64,000 nt of DNA from Lysobacterales bacterium (GCA_019187485.1 JABAQR010000033.1:20869-84868); one strand, 5' to 3'; counted from the stretch's first letter, positions 12,024-25,987 are shown. Notes: generated by a model from the letters alone, not told the origin. Numbers and translations are program-made.

Positions 12024-13853
12024 CTAGTCGGTGTAGCCCAGACGTTCGATCCACGGACGCAGCGCGTCCATTGGCGCGCCCTCGAACCAGTCGCGGTAGC
12101 GCCGCCAGCGGCCGACGGCGCGCGGATCGACCGGACGCACCACCTGCGCGTAGCTCGGGGTGCTGATCGCGCCCTTGTGGCGTGCGCGCTCGGTAAAGGC
12201 GGCCAGGTCCGCACTCCACGCCAGTCCCAGGAATGCGAACAGGGTCCGACCGGTGCCAGCGACATCCGCGACCAGATCCTCGTAGCGGACGATGTGCAGC
12301 GGCAGCGGCAGGCGCTGCGACCACTGGTGGTAGTGCGCGAACACGCGGGCGTACATGCGCGCGGTGCTGGCGAGGGTCTCGAAGCTGATCGAGAAGGCCG
12401 GCGAACGGAAGTTCTGCATGTAGCAACTCAGCACCACATCGCAGGGATGGCGCAGCGCCAACAGCACCTGCGCGCGCGGGAACAGCGTCGCCACCAGCGG
12501 CAGACGCACCAGGTTCAGCGGATTCTTGTCCACCGCCCGGCGGGCGCCGAGCGTCGGCAGCACGCGCGCCAGGTCCGCATGGTAGTGCCGGCGCAGATCC
12601 CGCGCCTGCTGCGATGAAAGGCGGGCCAGCGCCTCCGGGTAACCGGGCTGGTGACTCTGCCCGATGCGCGTCACCAGGCGTTGCAGGAAGGGCTGTTCGT
12701 CGAAGGAAGCGAGGCCGGTGTGCGCGTCCAGCAACTGTTCCAGCAGGGTGGTGCCCGAGCGCGGAAAGCCGACCAGGAATACCGGATCCTGCGGCTCGTC
12801 GGCCACGTGATCGGCGGCCAGCGGACTGATGATCTCCGGCACCGGCGCGTCCAGCACCGCGAGCAGTCCATCGCCCTGCGGCATCGCCGCGTGCGTGCGC
12901 AGCACCTGCGCGTGACGCTCCGCGTGGCCCTGCGCGAAGGCCTGCATGGCCGCCTCGACCTCGCCCTGCGCGTCCAGGCTGCGGCCGAGCTTCAGCCACA
13001 GGTCGCCGCGCGCCATCGCGTCGGTCGCGGGCCGCCGCAGCAGCGTGCGCAGATGCTCGCAGGCGAGCGCGTGCTGGTCGTTCCGACTGGCGAGCTGCGC
13101 TTCCAGTTCCAGCAGCAGATCCAATTGTGCCGGTTTCAGTTCCCCGCGGCGCACGCTCAGCTCCGCGACCAGCGCCTGTGCCCGATCCAGCCGGTTGCAG
13201 CGCTCGTGCACCGCCGCCAGACCAAGCCGGGCGTCGCAATCCTCCACCGCGTCCGTCGGAACCGCCGCGAAGCAGGCTTCAGCGTCCGCGTACAGGCCAA
13301 GTTGCAACAGCAGGTTGCCGGCCTCCACGCGCAGGGCCGCAGTCAGCGGGCCCGTGCGCAGCGCGTCGATCGCGGCACCGGCGGCGGCGTACTCGTCGAG
13401 CATCACCAGTGCACGGGCGCGCAGCAAGCGGAACTCCGGGTCCAGCGGACACCCACGCAAGGCTTGCTCGACATGCGCCAGCGCCTGCCGCGCATCGCCG
13501 TGTGCCAGCCAGGCGCGCGCCAACGCCGAATGCAGCTCGCCGCCGCCGCCGCCGCACAGCAAGGCCTGCCGCAGCGGTTCCAGCGCCTCGCGTTCGCGCC
13601 CCAGCTCGCACAGGCAGTTGCCGAGATTGCTCCAGTGTTCGGCCACCTGCGGCTGCACGGCCGTCAGGTCCCGATACACCGGCAGGGCTTCCTCGGCGCG
13701 CTGCTGCTGACTGAGCGCGAGCGCCAGCACGGTCAGCCAACCGGGATCGCCGGCCTGCGTGCGCAGCGCCGCCCGCGCCAGGACCTCGGCCGCGCGGGCA
13801 TCGCCCGCGCGCAGCGCCGACAGGCCGGATCCGAGTGGTTGCGTCTGCTGCAC
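12024..13853 (-). CDS. TPR-containing sulfotransferase
   Basis: About 609 residues if translation begins at the GTG at 13853. A GTG at 13871 is possible, and the ATG at 13973 would overlap the divergent gene's start and add an unconserved leader. Residues about 1-330 are TPR repeats (LSALRAGDARAAEVLARAAL; AEHWSNLGNCLCELGREREAL). The C-terminal sulfotransferase domain shows the PAPS 5'-phosphosulfate loop VGFPRSGTTLLEQLL and the 3'-phosphate block LLALRHPCDVVLSCYMQNF. The acceptor is unknown. The divergent neighbour is another TPR protein with a hydroxylase domain. Confidence 0.83.
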   Translation of the reverse strand: MQQTQPLGSGLSALRAGDARAAEVLARAALRTQAGDPGWLTVLALALSQQQRAEEALPVYRDLTAVQPQVAEHWSNLGNCLCELGREREALEPLRQALLCGGGGGELHSALARAWLAHGDARQALAHVEQALRGCPLDPEFRLLRARALVMLDEYAAAGAAIDALRTGPLTAALRVEAGNLLLQLGLYADAEACFAAVPTDAVEDCDARLGLAAVHERCNRLDRAQALVAELSVRRGELKPAQLDLLLELEAQLASRNDQHALACEHLRTLLRRPATDAMARGDLWLKLGRSLDAQGEVEAAMQAFAQGHAERHAQVLRTHAAMPQGDGLLAVLDAPVPEIISPLAADHVADEPQDPVFLVGFPRSGTTLLEQLLDAHTGLASFDEQPFLQRLVTRIGQSHQPGYPEALARLSSQQARDLRRHYHADLARVLPTLGARRAVDKNPLNLVRLPLVATLFPRAQVLLALRHPCDVVLSCYMQNFRSPAFSISFETLASTARMYARVFAHYHQWSQRLPLPLHIVRYEDLVADVAGTGRTLFAFLGLAWSADLAAFTERARHKGAISTPSYAQVVRPVDPRAVGRWRRYRDWFEGAPMDALRPWIERLGYTD

Positions 13854-13965
13854 TTCGCTGGACCGCACCTGATCGCTCGCTTGGACTCTGCCGGTCGCTC
13901 GGCGGCATGCTACCGGAAGGCGCCAGAGCGACCACCTGCGGTCGCGCGCCGAACCGCCATCACCG

Positions 13966-15249
13966 ATGACCACCGACCCATCCTCCTCCCTGCTCGCTGC
14001 CGCGCAGGCCGCTCTGCTGCGCCGGCAATGGTCGCCGGCCGCGCAGCTCTACGACCGCGCGCTGGTCGCGCAAGACTCGCTGGAGGCGCGCGTCGGCCGT
14101 GCCCGCTGCGCCATGTTCATGGGCCAGCCGGCGGTCGCAGTCGCGCAGTTGCAGGCGGCGGTGGCACTGGCGCCCGACCATGCCGCGGTGGCGCGCAGTC
14201 TGGGCGTGGCCCTGCTGGCGCTGGACAGCCTGGAGGCGGCCGCGGCCGAGCTGCTGCGCGCCCGCACGCTGGCACCGCGCGATCCGCTCACGCGCCTGCA
14301 CCTCGGCCAGGTGCGTGAGCGCCAGGGACAGCCGCGGGCCGCCGCGCAGTCCTATTTGCGAGCGCTGGCGACGGCGCAAGCGAACGGCCTGTGGCTCGAC
14401 CGCGCGAGCACCCCGCCGCAATGGCAGCGCGCGGTGCTGCGGGCCATGGACCTGGTCGATCGCGAACGCCGCAGCGCCCTGGAAGGCGTTCTGGGACCGC
14501 TGCGCGAGCGCCACGGCGGTGATGCGCTGACGCGCGTCACGCACTGCCTGGAAGGTTATTTGAATACGCTGGCATCGGCACCGCGGGATCCGCAGCAGCG
14601 CCCGCGTTTCCTGTACGTCCCCGGGCTGCCGCCCACCCGCTTCTTCGAACGTTCGCTGTTCCCCTGGCTGGACCTGCTGGAAGCGGGTACCGGCGAATTA
14701 CGCGCCGAAGCCGGCGCCCTGCTCGACTGCGAAGGCGCCCTGCAACCCTTCCTGAAGTTCGACTCGCAGGAGCAGGTGGGCGCCTACCTCGGCGGCGGCG
14801 ACACGCCGCCGGCCTGGGACGCCTGGTTCTTCTGGCGCGATGGCGTCCGCGACGATGTCCACCACGCGCGTTGCCCGGCGACCTCGCGCCTGCTCGAACA
14901 GCTGCCGTTGGTGCACATCCGCGAACACGCACCCGAGATCTGCTTCTCGGTGCTCGCGCCCGGTACCCACATCCTGCCGCACACCGGTGTCAGCAATTTG
15001 CGCGCGGTGGTGCATCTGCCGCTGATCGTGCCGGCCGGCTGCGCGATCGAAGTGGGCGGCGAAGTTCACGAGTGGCGCGAAGGCGAGGCGGTGGCGTTCG
15101 ACGACACCTTCGAGCACCAGGCCTGGAACCGCAGCCGCGAACGCCGGACGATTCTGCTGATGGACACCTGGAACCCGCATCTCACCGCACCCGAACGCGA
15201 GGCACTGACCGAACTGGTCGGCGCCATCGGCGATTTCAACCGAGAGTGA
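13966..15249 (+). CDS. TPR protein with aspartyl/asparaginyl beta-hydroxylase domain
   Basis: 427 residues. Four or so TPR units occupy residues 1-140 (AAAQAALLRRQWSPAAQLYDRAL and similar). From about residue 260 there is a 2-oxoglutarate/Fe(II) Asp/Asn hydroxylase fold with ILPHTGVSNLRAVVHLPL (iron-binding His) and DDTFEHQAWNRS...RTILLMDTWNP (second His and 2OG Arg). Such proteins hydroxylate aspartyl or asparaginyl side chains of peptides or lipid-linked residues. Substrate is unknown. It is divergent from the TPR-sulfotransferase. Confidence 0.87.
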   Translation: MTTDPSSSLLAAAQAALLRRQWSPAAQLYDRALVAQDSLEARVGRARCAMFMGQPAVAVAQLQAAVALAPDHAAVARSLGVALLALDSLEAAAAELLRARTLAPRDPLTRLHLGQVRERQGQPRAAAQSYLRALATAQANGLWLDRASTPPQWQRAVLRAMDLVDRERRSALEGVLGPLRERHGGDALTRVTHCLEGYLNTLASAPRDPQQRPRFLYVPGLPPTRFFERSLFPWLDLLEAGTGELRAEAGALLDCEGALQPFLKFDSQEQVGAYLGGGDTPPAWDAWFFWRDGVRDDVHHARCPATSRLLEQLPLVHIREHAPEICFSVLAPGTHILPHTGVSNLRAVVHLPLIVPAGCAIEVGGEVHEWREGEAVAFDDTFEHQAWNRSRERRTILLMDTWNPHLTAPEREALTELVGAIGDFNRE

Positions 15250-15347
15250 GCTTCTCACCGGAACGGCCCGATCCGCGAGCTCAGATGCGCATGGCGCACC
15301 GCTTTCCGGTGCTGGCGTAACATCGATGCAAACCAGGGCGCGCACGG

Positions 15348-17707
<2,360 letters not shown>

Positions 17708-17711
<4 letters not shown>

Positions 17712-18352
17712 AACGCTGGCTGCCGGCGTGCGTCGGCCTGCTGCTGAGCCTCGCGCAGGCACGGCCGCTGGCGCGCGACGAACAGATGCCAATCCTGCCC
17801 CCTCGCGCGCAACGCCGCCGGCGGCGGCATCGAGACGGAGCTGCAAGTCTGGGTGTACGAGCTGGAAGATCGTCCCGGACTCTACGCGCTGCTGGTGCAT
17901 ACGCTCGAAATGGACCTCGATGCACTCGACACGGTCTCGCGCCAGCGCTTCCATGCGCGCACGCGGTGGTTTCGGGTCGATTCGGAAAGCTTCAAGGATC
18001 TGCGGCTGCGCTTCGGCGGGTGCGTGCACGCACTGCCATCGACCGGGTTCGACGGCCGCAGTGGAGCGCGCGTACGGTGCTCGCCGTGATCGCTGCGCCG
18101 CTCGCCGGCTTCCCGCGCCGGCGCTTCCTGCTGGTCGGCGATTCCGACGAGGCCGATCCCGAGATCTACGCGGAGATCGCGCGTGCCCACCCGACGCAAG
18201 TCGTCGGCATCCGCATCCGCGACGTCAGCGGCGAGGGCGCCGATGCGCCGCGCTACGCGCAGAGCTTCGCCGGTCTGCCGGCCACGCTGTGGCAGGTATT
18301 CGCGGCCGCACCGGAAATGCGGGCAGCGGTCCCGGTTCCCGGCGGACCCTGA
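17708..18352 (+). pseudogene. Decayed APP1-like (DUF2183) phosphatase, catalytic core deleted
   Basis: The GTG at 17708 overlaps the kinase stop and begins a signal peptide (VKRWLPACVGLLLSLAQARP). Near the C run at about 17800 the reading frame must shift by one to recover the conserved APP1 N-terminal region (IETELQVWVYELEDRPG.., FHARTRWFRVDSE), which ends at about 18060. Translation in the first frame resumes with the conserved C-terminal segment FPRRRFLLVGDSDEADPEIY and RDVSGEGADAPRYAQSF to the stop at 18352. The roughly 150 residues normally in between, including the DxDxT catalytic motif, are absent. A one-base sequencing error could explain the frameshift but not the deletion. Confidence 0.75.
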
Positions 18353-18380
18353 CGATTCCCATCCCGCTCCCGGGAGTGCG

Positions 18381-19049
18381 TTACCACGGCAGCACCTCGC
18401 CGCGTGCGTGCCAGAAACGCCCGCTGCTGGCGAGGTCGAGCGCGGCGATCCGCTGCGCCAGCAGGCGCGCGGATTCGGCCGGATCGAGATCGCCGGCGCC
18501 GGCGGTCATCGGCGTGCGCACGAAGCCGGGGTGCAGCAAGGCGACGGCGATGCCGCGTTCGCGCAGGTTGATCGCCAGCGAGCGCCCAGCGATGTTCAAC
18601 GCCGCCTTGCTCATGCGGTAGCCGTAGTAGTTGCCGGAGCTGTTGTCGCCCACCGAGCCCATGCGGCTGCTGATCAGCGCCAGTTTGCTGCCTTCTCCGA
18701 GGCTGGCGTCGAGCGCGGCGGTCAGCAGCAGCGGTGCCAGCGCATTGAGCTCGAACTGCGCGCGGATATCGGCGCCGGCCGAAGCCAGGCTGGCGTAATC
18801 GTCGCGGCGCAGCAGACCGGCGTTGTGGATGACGAGGTCGAGGCGGCGCCCGGCGACCGCCGTCGCGACCCGCTCGATCCCCTGCGCGCGAGTCAGGTCG
18901 GCGTCGTCCACACGCTCGCAGCGAAGCGCCGACAATCCCGGACCGGGATCGCGGCAGACCGCGATCACCTCGTCGCCGACCGCCAGATAGTGCCTGACCA
19001 GTTCGATGCCGATGCCACCGGCGGCGCCGGTGATGAGGACGCGGGCCAT
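18381..19049 (-). CDS. Short-chain dehydrogenase/reductase
   Basis: 222 residues from the ATG at 19049. It has the Rossmann glycine motif TGAAGGIG, the NAG motif (VIHNAGLL), a catalytic Ser in LISSRMGS and YxxxK as YRMSK. Length is typical of classical SDRs. Substrate is not predictable; no pathway partner is adjacent. Confidence 0.9.
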   Translation of the reverse strand: MARVLITGAAGGIGIELVRHYLAVGDEVIAVCRDPGPGLSALRCERVDDADLTRAQGIERVATAVAGRRLDLVIHNAGLLRRDDYASLASAGADIRAQFELNALAPLLLTAALDASLGEGSKLALISSRMGSVGDNSSGNYYGYRMSKAALNIAGRSLAINLRERGIAVALLHPGFVRTPMTAGAGDLDPAESARLLAQRIAALDLASSGRFWHARGEVLPW

Positions 19050-19195
19050 GGGTGCTCTCCGATCGTGGGACGTCGCTCCAGGTCGTGCCTGCGAATGGGA
19101 GCGCACGCCTCGGGCTCGACCGCCGATGCTACGACCATTGGCGCTGCGGGCGCCGCGGGTGCACACTGCCGGCCTGCCTGCGCGCGGTACCCGCG

Positions 19196-19672
19196 ATGCC
19201 GATTTTTCCCGCCCTGCTGCTCACCGGACTTTTTCTGGCGTCCGGCGACATTTACCGCTGCCGCGACGCCGCCGGCAAGCTCAGTTTTCAGGACCAGCCC
19301 TGCGCCGGCGGACAGCAGACGCGTCTGGCCGGCGGCGCCAGCGAGCGTGCGCTGCGCGCCTGGCTGGATGCGCAGCCAGGCGGCTCCCCACCTCCGGCAG
19401 CGACGTCGCTGCGTGGGGTGCCGCGACCCACCAGCGCCATCGGCGAAGCGCAACTGGCGATCTGTTCCGAACGATTCCTGCATTGCGCCAGCGATGATGC
19501 CGACGCGATGGACCGTTGCGTCGCCGGCCTCGCCCGTTCCGGGGGCTGCCCGAACGCCTGCGTCGCCCGCTACCAGGCGCTGCGTGCCGAGGGCCACGCG
19601 CTGGCGCCGGCGGTGCGCTTGACGCTGCTCGATCCGAGCGCACCGGCCTGCGGTGCGCCGAGCGGTCGCTGA
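19196..19672 (+). CDS. DUF4124-type secreted protein
   Basis: 158 residues. A signal peptide (MPIFPALLLTGLFLASG) is followed directly by the DUF4124 pattern IYRCRDAAGKLSFQDQPC, common in Xanthomonadales periplasmic proteins. A C-terminal Cys-rich segment follows (CSERFLHCASDDADAMDRCVAG..GGCPNACVARYQ) with six or more cysteines likely to form disulfides. Function unknown. Confidence 0.7.
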   Translation: MPIFPALLLTGLFLASGDIYRCRDAAGKLSFQDQPCAGGQQTRLAGGASERALRAWLDAQPGGSPPPAATSLRGVPRPTSAIGEAQLAICSERFLHCASDDADAMDRCVAGLARSGGCPNACVARYQALRAEGHALAPAVRLTLLDPSAPACGAPSGR

Positions 19673-19800
19673 CTTCCGGTAGTTGCAAACGATCCGGCCG
19701 GCGCACCCGCGTGTCGCGCACGGCGCCCTGCGCACGGAAACGGCCATCGGGACGGACCGGGAATGCGGCAGACTACCCATTTGCCCCGAAGGAAACGCGC

Positions 19801-19920
19801 ATGTCGCGAATTGGACCGGTCCACGCGCCCGCCGGCACGATCAGGCCACCGCGAGTCGCCGAGATCCCTGCCGCCACGGAAGGACTGCCCGCGCACCACC
19901 ACGTCACCCAAAACCCATGA
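19801..19920 (+). CDS. Possible 39-residue small ORF coupled to transaldolase
   Basis: An ATG at 19801 preceded by AAGGA at about eight bases opens a 39-codon frame ([12 protein letters not shown]... ending HHHVTQNP). Its TGA overlaps the transaldolase ATG as ATGA at 19917-19920. The good ribosome site and exact overlap suggest a leader or coupled small protein. The Pro/His-rich composition resembles nothing I know, and chance is possible in GC-rich DNA. Confidence 0.4.
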   Translation: MSRIGPVHAPAGTIRPPRVAEIPAATEGLPAHHHVTQNP

Positions 19921-20864
19921 ATCAGCTCGAACAACTCCGGCTATACACCACCGTGGTCGCCGACACCGGCAATTTCCGGCAGTTGGCGCAGTTCGCGCCG
20001 CGCGATGCGACCACCAATCCCTCGCTGATCGTCAAGGCTGCGCAGCAGCCGGAATACGCGCCGCTGCTGGCGGAGGTGGTGGCGTCCCACCGCGATCGGA
20101 CCATCGACGAACTGGTCGACCGCGTGCTCGTTCGCTTCGGTCTGGAGATCCTGGCGGTGGTGCCGGGACGGGTCAGCACCGAGGTCGACGCGCGCCTGTC
20201 CTTCGACCGCGCTGCGACCGTGGCCCGCGCGCGCCGGCTGATCGATCTCTACGCGCGCGCCGGCGTCGACCGCGGACGCGTGCTGATCAAGATCGCCGCG
20301 ACCTGGGAAGGCATCCAGGCCGCCGCGGAACTGGAGGCCGAAGGGATCCACTGCAACCTGACCTTGCTGTTCGCGCACTGCCAGGCGGTGGCCTGCGGCG
20401 CTGCCGGAGTGCGCCTGATCTCGCCCTTCGTCGGACGCATCCAGGACTGGCACCGCAAGAACGCCGGCGACACCTGGGACCAAGCCGCCCATGCCGGTGC
20501 CAACGATCCCGGCGTGCGCTCCGTGATCGCGATCTGGCGCTATTTCAAGCGCCACGGCATCGCCACCGAGGTCATGGGCGCGAGTTTCCGCAACCTCGGG
20601 CAGATCACCGCGCTCGCCGGCTGCGATCTGCTGACGATCGCCCCTGAACTGCTGACCGCGCTCCAGCAGGAACAGGCGCCGTTGGCGCGCGCGCTGGATC
20701 CGGCGGAAGCGATGCAGGCAGACATTCCACGAGTCGAGTACGACGAGAGCGGCTTCCGCTATGCGCTGAACCAGGATGCGATGGCCACCGAGAAGCTCGC
20801 CGAGGGCATCCGCCTGTTCGCCGCGGACGCCGCCCGACTGGACGCGATGATCGCCGCACACTGA
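19917..20864 (+). CDS. tal: Transaldolase
   Basis: 315 residues, TalB-size. It shows the Schiff-base lysine in [12 protein letters not shown], the DATTNPSL N-terminal block, [21 protein letters not shown] and the C-terminal TIAPELL. The enzyme transfers dihydroxyacetone units between sugar phosphates in the non-oxidative pentose phosphate pathway, in the cytoplasm. It overlaps a possible small leader ORF. Confidence 0.95.
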   Translation: MNQLEQLRLYTTVVADTGNFRQLAQFAPRDATTNPSLIVKAAQQPEYAPLLAEVVASHRDRTIDELVDRVLVRFGLEILAVVPGRVSTEVDARLSFDRAATVARARRLIDLYARAGVDRGRVLIKIAATWEGIQAAAELEAEGIHCNLTLLFAHCQAVACGAAGVRLISPFVGRIQDWHRKNAGDTWDQAAHAGANDPGVRSVIAIWRYFKRHGIATEVMGASFRNLGQITALAGCDLLTIAPELLTALQQEQAPLARALDPAEAMQADIPRVEYDESGFRYALNQDAMATEKLAEGIRLFAADAARLDAMIAAH

Positions 20865-20967
20865 TGCGCGTGCACCGATCACCGTACCGAACTCTGCCTG
20901 CCGCCACCGCCGTTCGCCTTCCCGAAAACTCGCGGCGATCTGGCCCGCCTGACACCTCGCGCTGCAT

Positions 20968-21527
20968 GTGGGCGCGCTGCCGACGACCGTACTGTTCCCA
21001 TCGCTGGCGACGCTGCTGCGGGACCGCTTCCAGCGCCATCCGCAACGCCTGTCCGGCATGGGCCGGGATGAACTGGAAGCTCGCCTGTGCGCCGATGAAG
21101 ACAAACTCGGCACGCTGGCCTGGATGGAGGAGACCGGTGGCGAGCCCGCGGTCCTCGGCCGCGGCGCGGCGAGCGGGGAGATCTGGTACTGCGACTTCGG
21201 CGCCGAAAGCCCAAGCGGGCGTCGCAGCCTGTGCTACGACCAGGCCGCGCTGGAATCGCGCAAGGCGAACCAACCGCGCGGCAGCGCCATGGGTTTGGCC
21301 CGTGAAGTTGGCCTGGCCTTGCTCGACGGGGCGCAGTACCGCGCGCTGCACGCGTTCGACGAGTTCGACCGCAAGAGATTTCGAGTTGGATCGCCACACC
21401 ATCCGAAGTGCGCGCACTCGGTGGCGCCCTCTTCGGCGACCGCCGCTGCGGGCGCGTGTTCGCCTACCACAACGGCGCCGAGTCCCATTGCGCGGCGCGC
21501 GGCTTTCGGGGCCTGTTGCGACTGTGA
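20968..21527 (+). pseudogene. DUF4256 gene broken by a frameshift
   Basis: From a GTG at 20968 the frame encodes the DUF4256 pattern (DELEARLCADEDKLGTLAWMEETGGEP, WYCDFGAESPSGRRSLCYD, LAREVGLALLDGAQYRAL) up to FDRK near 21375. The rest of the family pattern (SSWIATPSEVRALGGALFGDRR, VFAYHNGAESHCAARGFRGLLRL) continues in another frame to the stop at 21527. One lost base (or two gained) at about 21376-21382 accounts for it. Function of the family is unknown. Sequencing error is the alternative. Confidence 0.72.
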
Positions 21528-21822
21528 GCCACCCGCCGGAGCGTGCGCAGCGGTCGACGGAGGCGACGGCCCCGCCACCGTGACGCTGGCATCGTGCGCA
21601 ACTGCCTGTCGGACAGATCGACCGGCTCGGCGCTGCGAATCGCATCGAGTCCTTCCATACGGCCAGGCAGAGGGGTTGGTGGTAACGACTGCCGTCGGGG
21701 CGAGGCTGTTCGATCCGCCGCAACGTCGAGGCCGTGGTTCTGCGCAAGCACCCCGGCCTCCAGTGCGCGCTGCCATCGCGCACCCACTGCAGCACCCGAA
21801 GTCCGCGGTGTCGCGCCAGAGA
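21528..21822. other. Gene-free stretch between two broken genes
   Basis: About 295 bases lie between the DUF4256 remnant and the end of the kinase remnant. Both strands contain open frames but none shows a recognisable family pattern, a ribosome site or membrane or signal features. It may be further decayed coding DNA. Confidence 0.4.
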
Positions 21823-24205
<2,383 letters not shown>

Positions 24206-24319
24206 GTCGCGCCTCCGGCAAGGCCGCCGCATGCGATGCGCCGCCAAGTCTACCCGCCGCTGTCGCAATCCGGCGCCGGACGTCGCTTGTTACCGACAAA
24301 CCCCGCCAAGGCTCCCACC

Positions 24320-24475
24320 ATGCTCCGTGCGATCACCTGTCCTGCCACGCTGCTCCTTGCCGCCAGCCAGGCGGATGCGGCCATCCGCAACTGACCGGAC
24401 CCGGCCCCTGCGATGCCGCTTTCACGCCCTGCCTGGCGAGCTCCCAGGCCGGCGATACGGTGCGCATCGTTCCTG
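24320..24475 (+). pseudogene. Probable N-terminal remnant of a secreted beta-helix protein
   Basis: An ATG at 24320 gives a signal-peptide-like MLRAITCPATLLLAASQADAA followed by IRN and a stop at 24392-24394. Continuing in another frame from 24397 the DNA reads GPGPCDAAFTPCLASSQAGDTVRIVP. This resembles the conserved opening of right-handed parallel beta-helix proteins (a GPG..C..A..aGDTIRI pattern). Nothing of the beta-helix follows; the toxin gene begins at once on the other strand. The identification is tentative. Confidence 0.35.
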
Positions 24476-24856
24476 TCACAGCGCGCGTGGATAGTGCCGA
24501 CGCAGCGTCGCGTCGAGGGTGATCAGCGGCGCGCGCAGCAGTTCAGCGTGGGCGACAATCAGGCGGTCGAAGGGGTCGCGCGTGTACGCAAGCGGCAGCG
24601 CCTGCGCGACGACGTCGGCGAAGCGCTCGTTCGCGCACTGCACCGCGAGTTGCTCGCCGAGGTAGCGCGCGATCGCCGCCGCGCCCTGTTTCAGGCGACC
24701 GATCTCGTGCAGCAGCTCCAGCTCCAACAGCACGACCGGCGAGTACGCCAGCGGCTCGCGATCGATCGCTGCGAGCGCCCTGCGATCGAGTCCTGCCAGC
24801 CTGCCCTGGTAGAGCGCGACGGCGATGTGGGTGTCCAGCATCATCACCGTCGGCAT
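24476..24856 (-). CDS. PIN-domain toxin (VapC type)
   Basis: 126 residues. The acidic PIN triad is visible: D8 in MMLDTHIAV, an internal E in LLELELLHEIG, and D in TRDPFDRLIVAHA, with LITLDATL near the end. PIN toxins are RNases kept inactive by their antitoxin. The start lies three bases after the antitoxin stop, so the two are coupled. Target RNA unknown. Confidence 0.85.
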   Translation of the reverse strand: MPTVMMLDTHIAVALYQGRLAGLDRRALAAIDREPLAYSPVVLLELELLHEIGRLKQGAAAIARYLGEQLAVQCANERFADVVAQALPLAYTRDPFDRLIVAHAELLRAPLITLDATLRRHYPRAL

Positions 24857-24859
24857 GCT

Positions 24860-25156
24860 TCAGGCCTTCGGCTTGCGCGCGGGCTTGCGCGGAGCCGCGT
24901 ATCCGGGTGCGGCCTGCGCGACCTTCGCCGGCAGCTCGCTCCACAACGCCGGGGACTCGTCTGGCGCCAGTGGCGCCCCCTGCACCAGCGCCTGCGCCTT
25001 CAGCCGCTGCAGGCGCCCGCCGGCTTCGGGAGCGTCATCGCGCACCAGCTTGAGGCGCACGCCGCGGCGCTCGATCAGCAGCGGAACGCCGCTGTCGATC
25101 ACCTGGTCGGCGAGTTTGAACAACTGCTGGCGCAGCTCGGTGAGCGACAAGGACAT
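24860..25156 (-). CDS. Antitoxin partner of the PIN toxin
   Basis: 98 residues. The N-terminal MSLSLTELRQQLFKLADQVIDSG..LLIERRGVRLKLV is the Phd/YefM-like DNA-binding fold. A Pro/Lys-rich, probably disordered tail (APRKPARKPKA) is where the toxin usually binds. A perfect palindrome upstream is the likely operator for autorepression. Confidence 0.75.
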   Translation of the reverse strand: MSLSLTELRQQLFKLADQVIDSGVPLLIERRGVRLKLVRDDAPEAGGRLQRLKAQALVQGAPLAPDESPALWSELPAKVAQAAPGYAAPRKPARKPKA

Positions 25157-25172
25157 GCGACGGTTCCGGAAT

Positions 25173-25188
25173 TACCGTACGTACGGTA
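25173..25188. promoter_or_regulatory. Palindromic operator of the toxin-antitoxin operon
   Basis: TACCGTACGTACGGTA is a perfect 16-base palindrome 17 bases upstream of the antitoxin ATG; partial extra GTAC copies continue to 25190. The position suits binding by the antitoxin dimer. Inferred, not shown. Confidence 0.6.
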
Positions 25189-25207
25189 CGTCCGTCAGTC
25201 GAAACCG

Positions 25208-25981
25208 TCAAGCAAGCTTGTCGAGTTGGTCGCGGTAGCCGCGCGAGAGCTTCAGCTCGTGGCCGCCGTCGAGGTCGACGAAGTACTCGCCATTGATGTG
25301 CGGGCGCAGCCGGGTCACGTAGCGCGCGTGCACGATGGTCGAACGGTGGATGCGCACGAAGCGCTCCGGCGGCAGGCGCTCGGCGAGTTCGCGCAGCGAG
25401 GCGCGCGCGATGTGGTTGGCCTGCGCGGTGTGCACCACCACGTAGTCGCCGGCGGCGTCGATCCAGCGGATGTCGGCGAGCGGCACCCGGATCAGCGTGC
25501 TGCCGTCCTTCAGGGTCAGCCGGTCGTCCGCGCGCTCGCCCAGCGAGGACGGCTGGTCGCTCCCGACCAGCGCCAGCAGGCGCGCGTGCTGGGCTTCCAG
25601 GTCGCTGTGTTCCTTGAGCTTGCGGGCGCGCGCCAGCGCCTCGCGCAGGCGCTCGTCCTCGACCGGCTTCAGCAGGTAGTCGACCGCGTGCACGCGGAAG
25701 GCATCCAGCGCGTACTGGTCGTAGGCGGTGGTGAACACCACCAGCGGCCAGCGCGTCACCGGCAGCGTGCGCAACACGCCGAAGCCGTCGATCCCCGGCA
25801 TCTGGATGTCGAGGAACATCAGGTCGACCTCGTGCTGGCCGATCAGCGCCAGCGCCTCGCGCCCGTTGCCGGCCTCGGCGACGATCTCGACCCCGCCGAT
25901 CTGGGTCAGGCGATGGCGCAGGCCGCGGCGCGCGAGGGCTTCGTCATCGACCAGCAGGCAGCGGAGGGGGCGCGGGGTCAT
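25208..25981 (-). CDS. LytTR-family response regulator
   Basis: 257 residues from the ATG at 25981. Receiver domain: LLVDDEALARRGL, phosphoacceptor Asp in DLMFLDIQMPGIDG, Thr in VVFTTAYDQYAL, Lys in YLLKPVEDERL. C-terminal LytTR DNA-binding domain: IRWIDAAGDYVVVHT, FVRIHRSTIVHARYV, GHELKLSRGYRDQL. It is the partner of the LytS-like kinase encoded upstream, 261 bases away. Confidence 0.92.
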   Translation of the reverse strand: MTPRPLRCLLVDDEALARRGLRHRLTQIGGVEIVAEAGNGREALALIGQHEVDLMFLDIQMPGIDGFGVLRTLPVTRWPLVVFTTAYDQYALDAFRVHAVDYLLKPVEDERLREALARARKLKEHSDLEAQHARLLALVGSDQPSSLGERADDRLTLKDGSTLIRVPLADIRWIDAAGDYVVVHTAQANHIARASLRELAERLPPERFVRIHRSTIVHARYVTRLRPHINGEYFVDLDGGHELKLSRGYRDQLDKLA

Positions 25982-25987
25982 TGTTGA

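Noticed and set aside
13854..13973. Upstream ATG at 13973 as start of the sulfotransferase
   Set aside because: It would overlap the start codon region of the divergent gene and add an Arg-rich leader with no resemblance to TPR sequence.
21528..21822. Transposase fragment in the decay zone
   Set aside because: A minus-strand frame has a Cys pattern (CPTGSCARC) but no recognisable transposase motif or terminal repeats.
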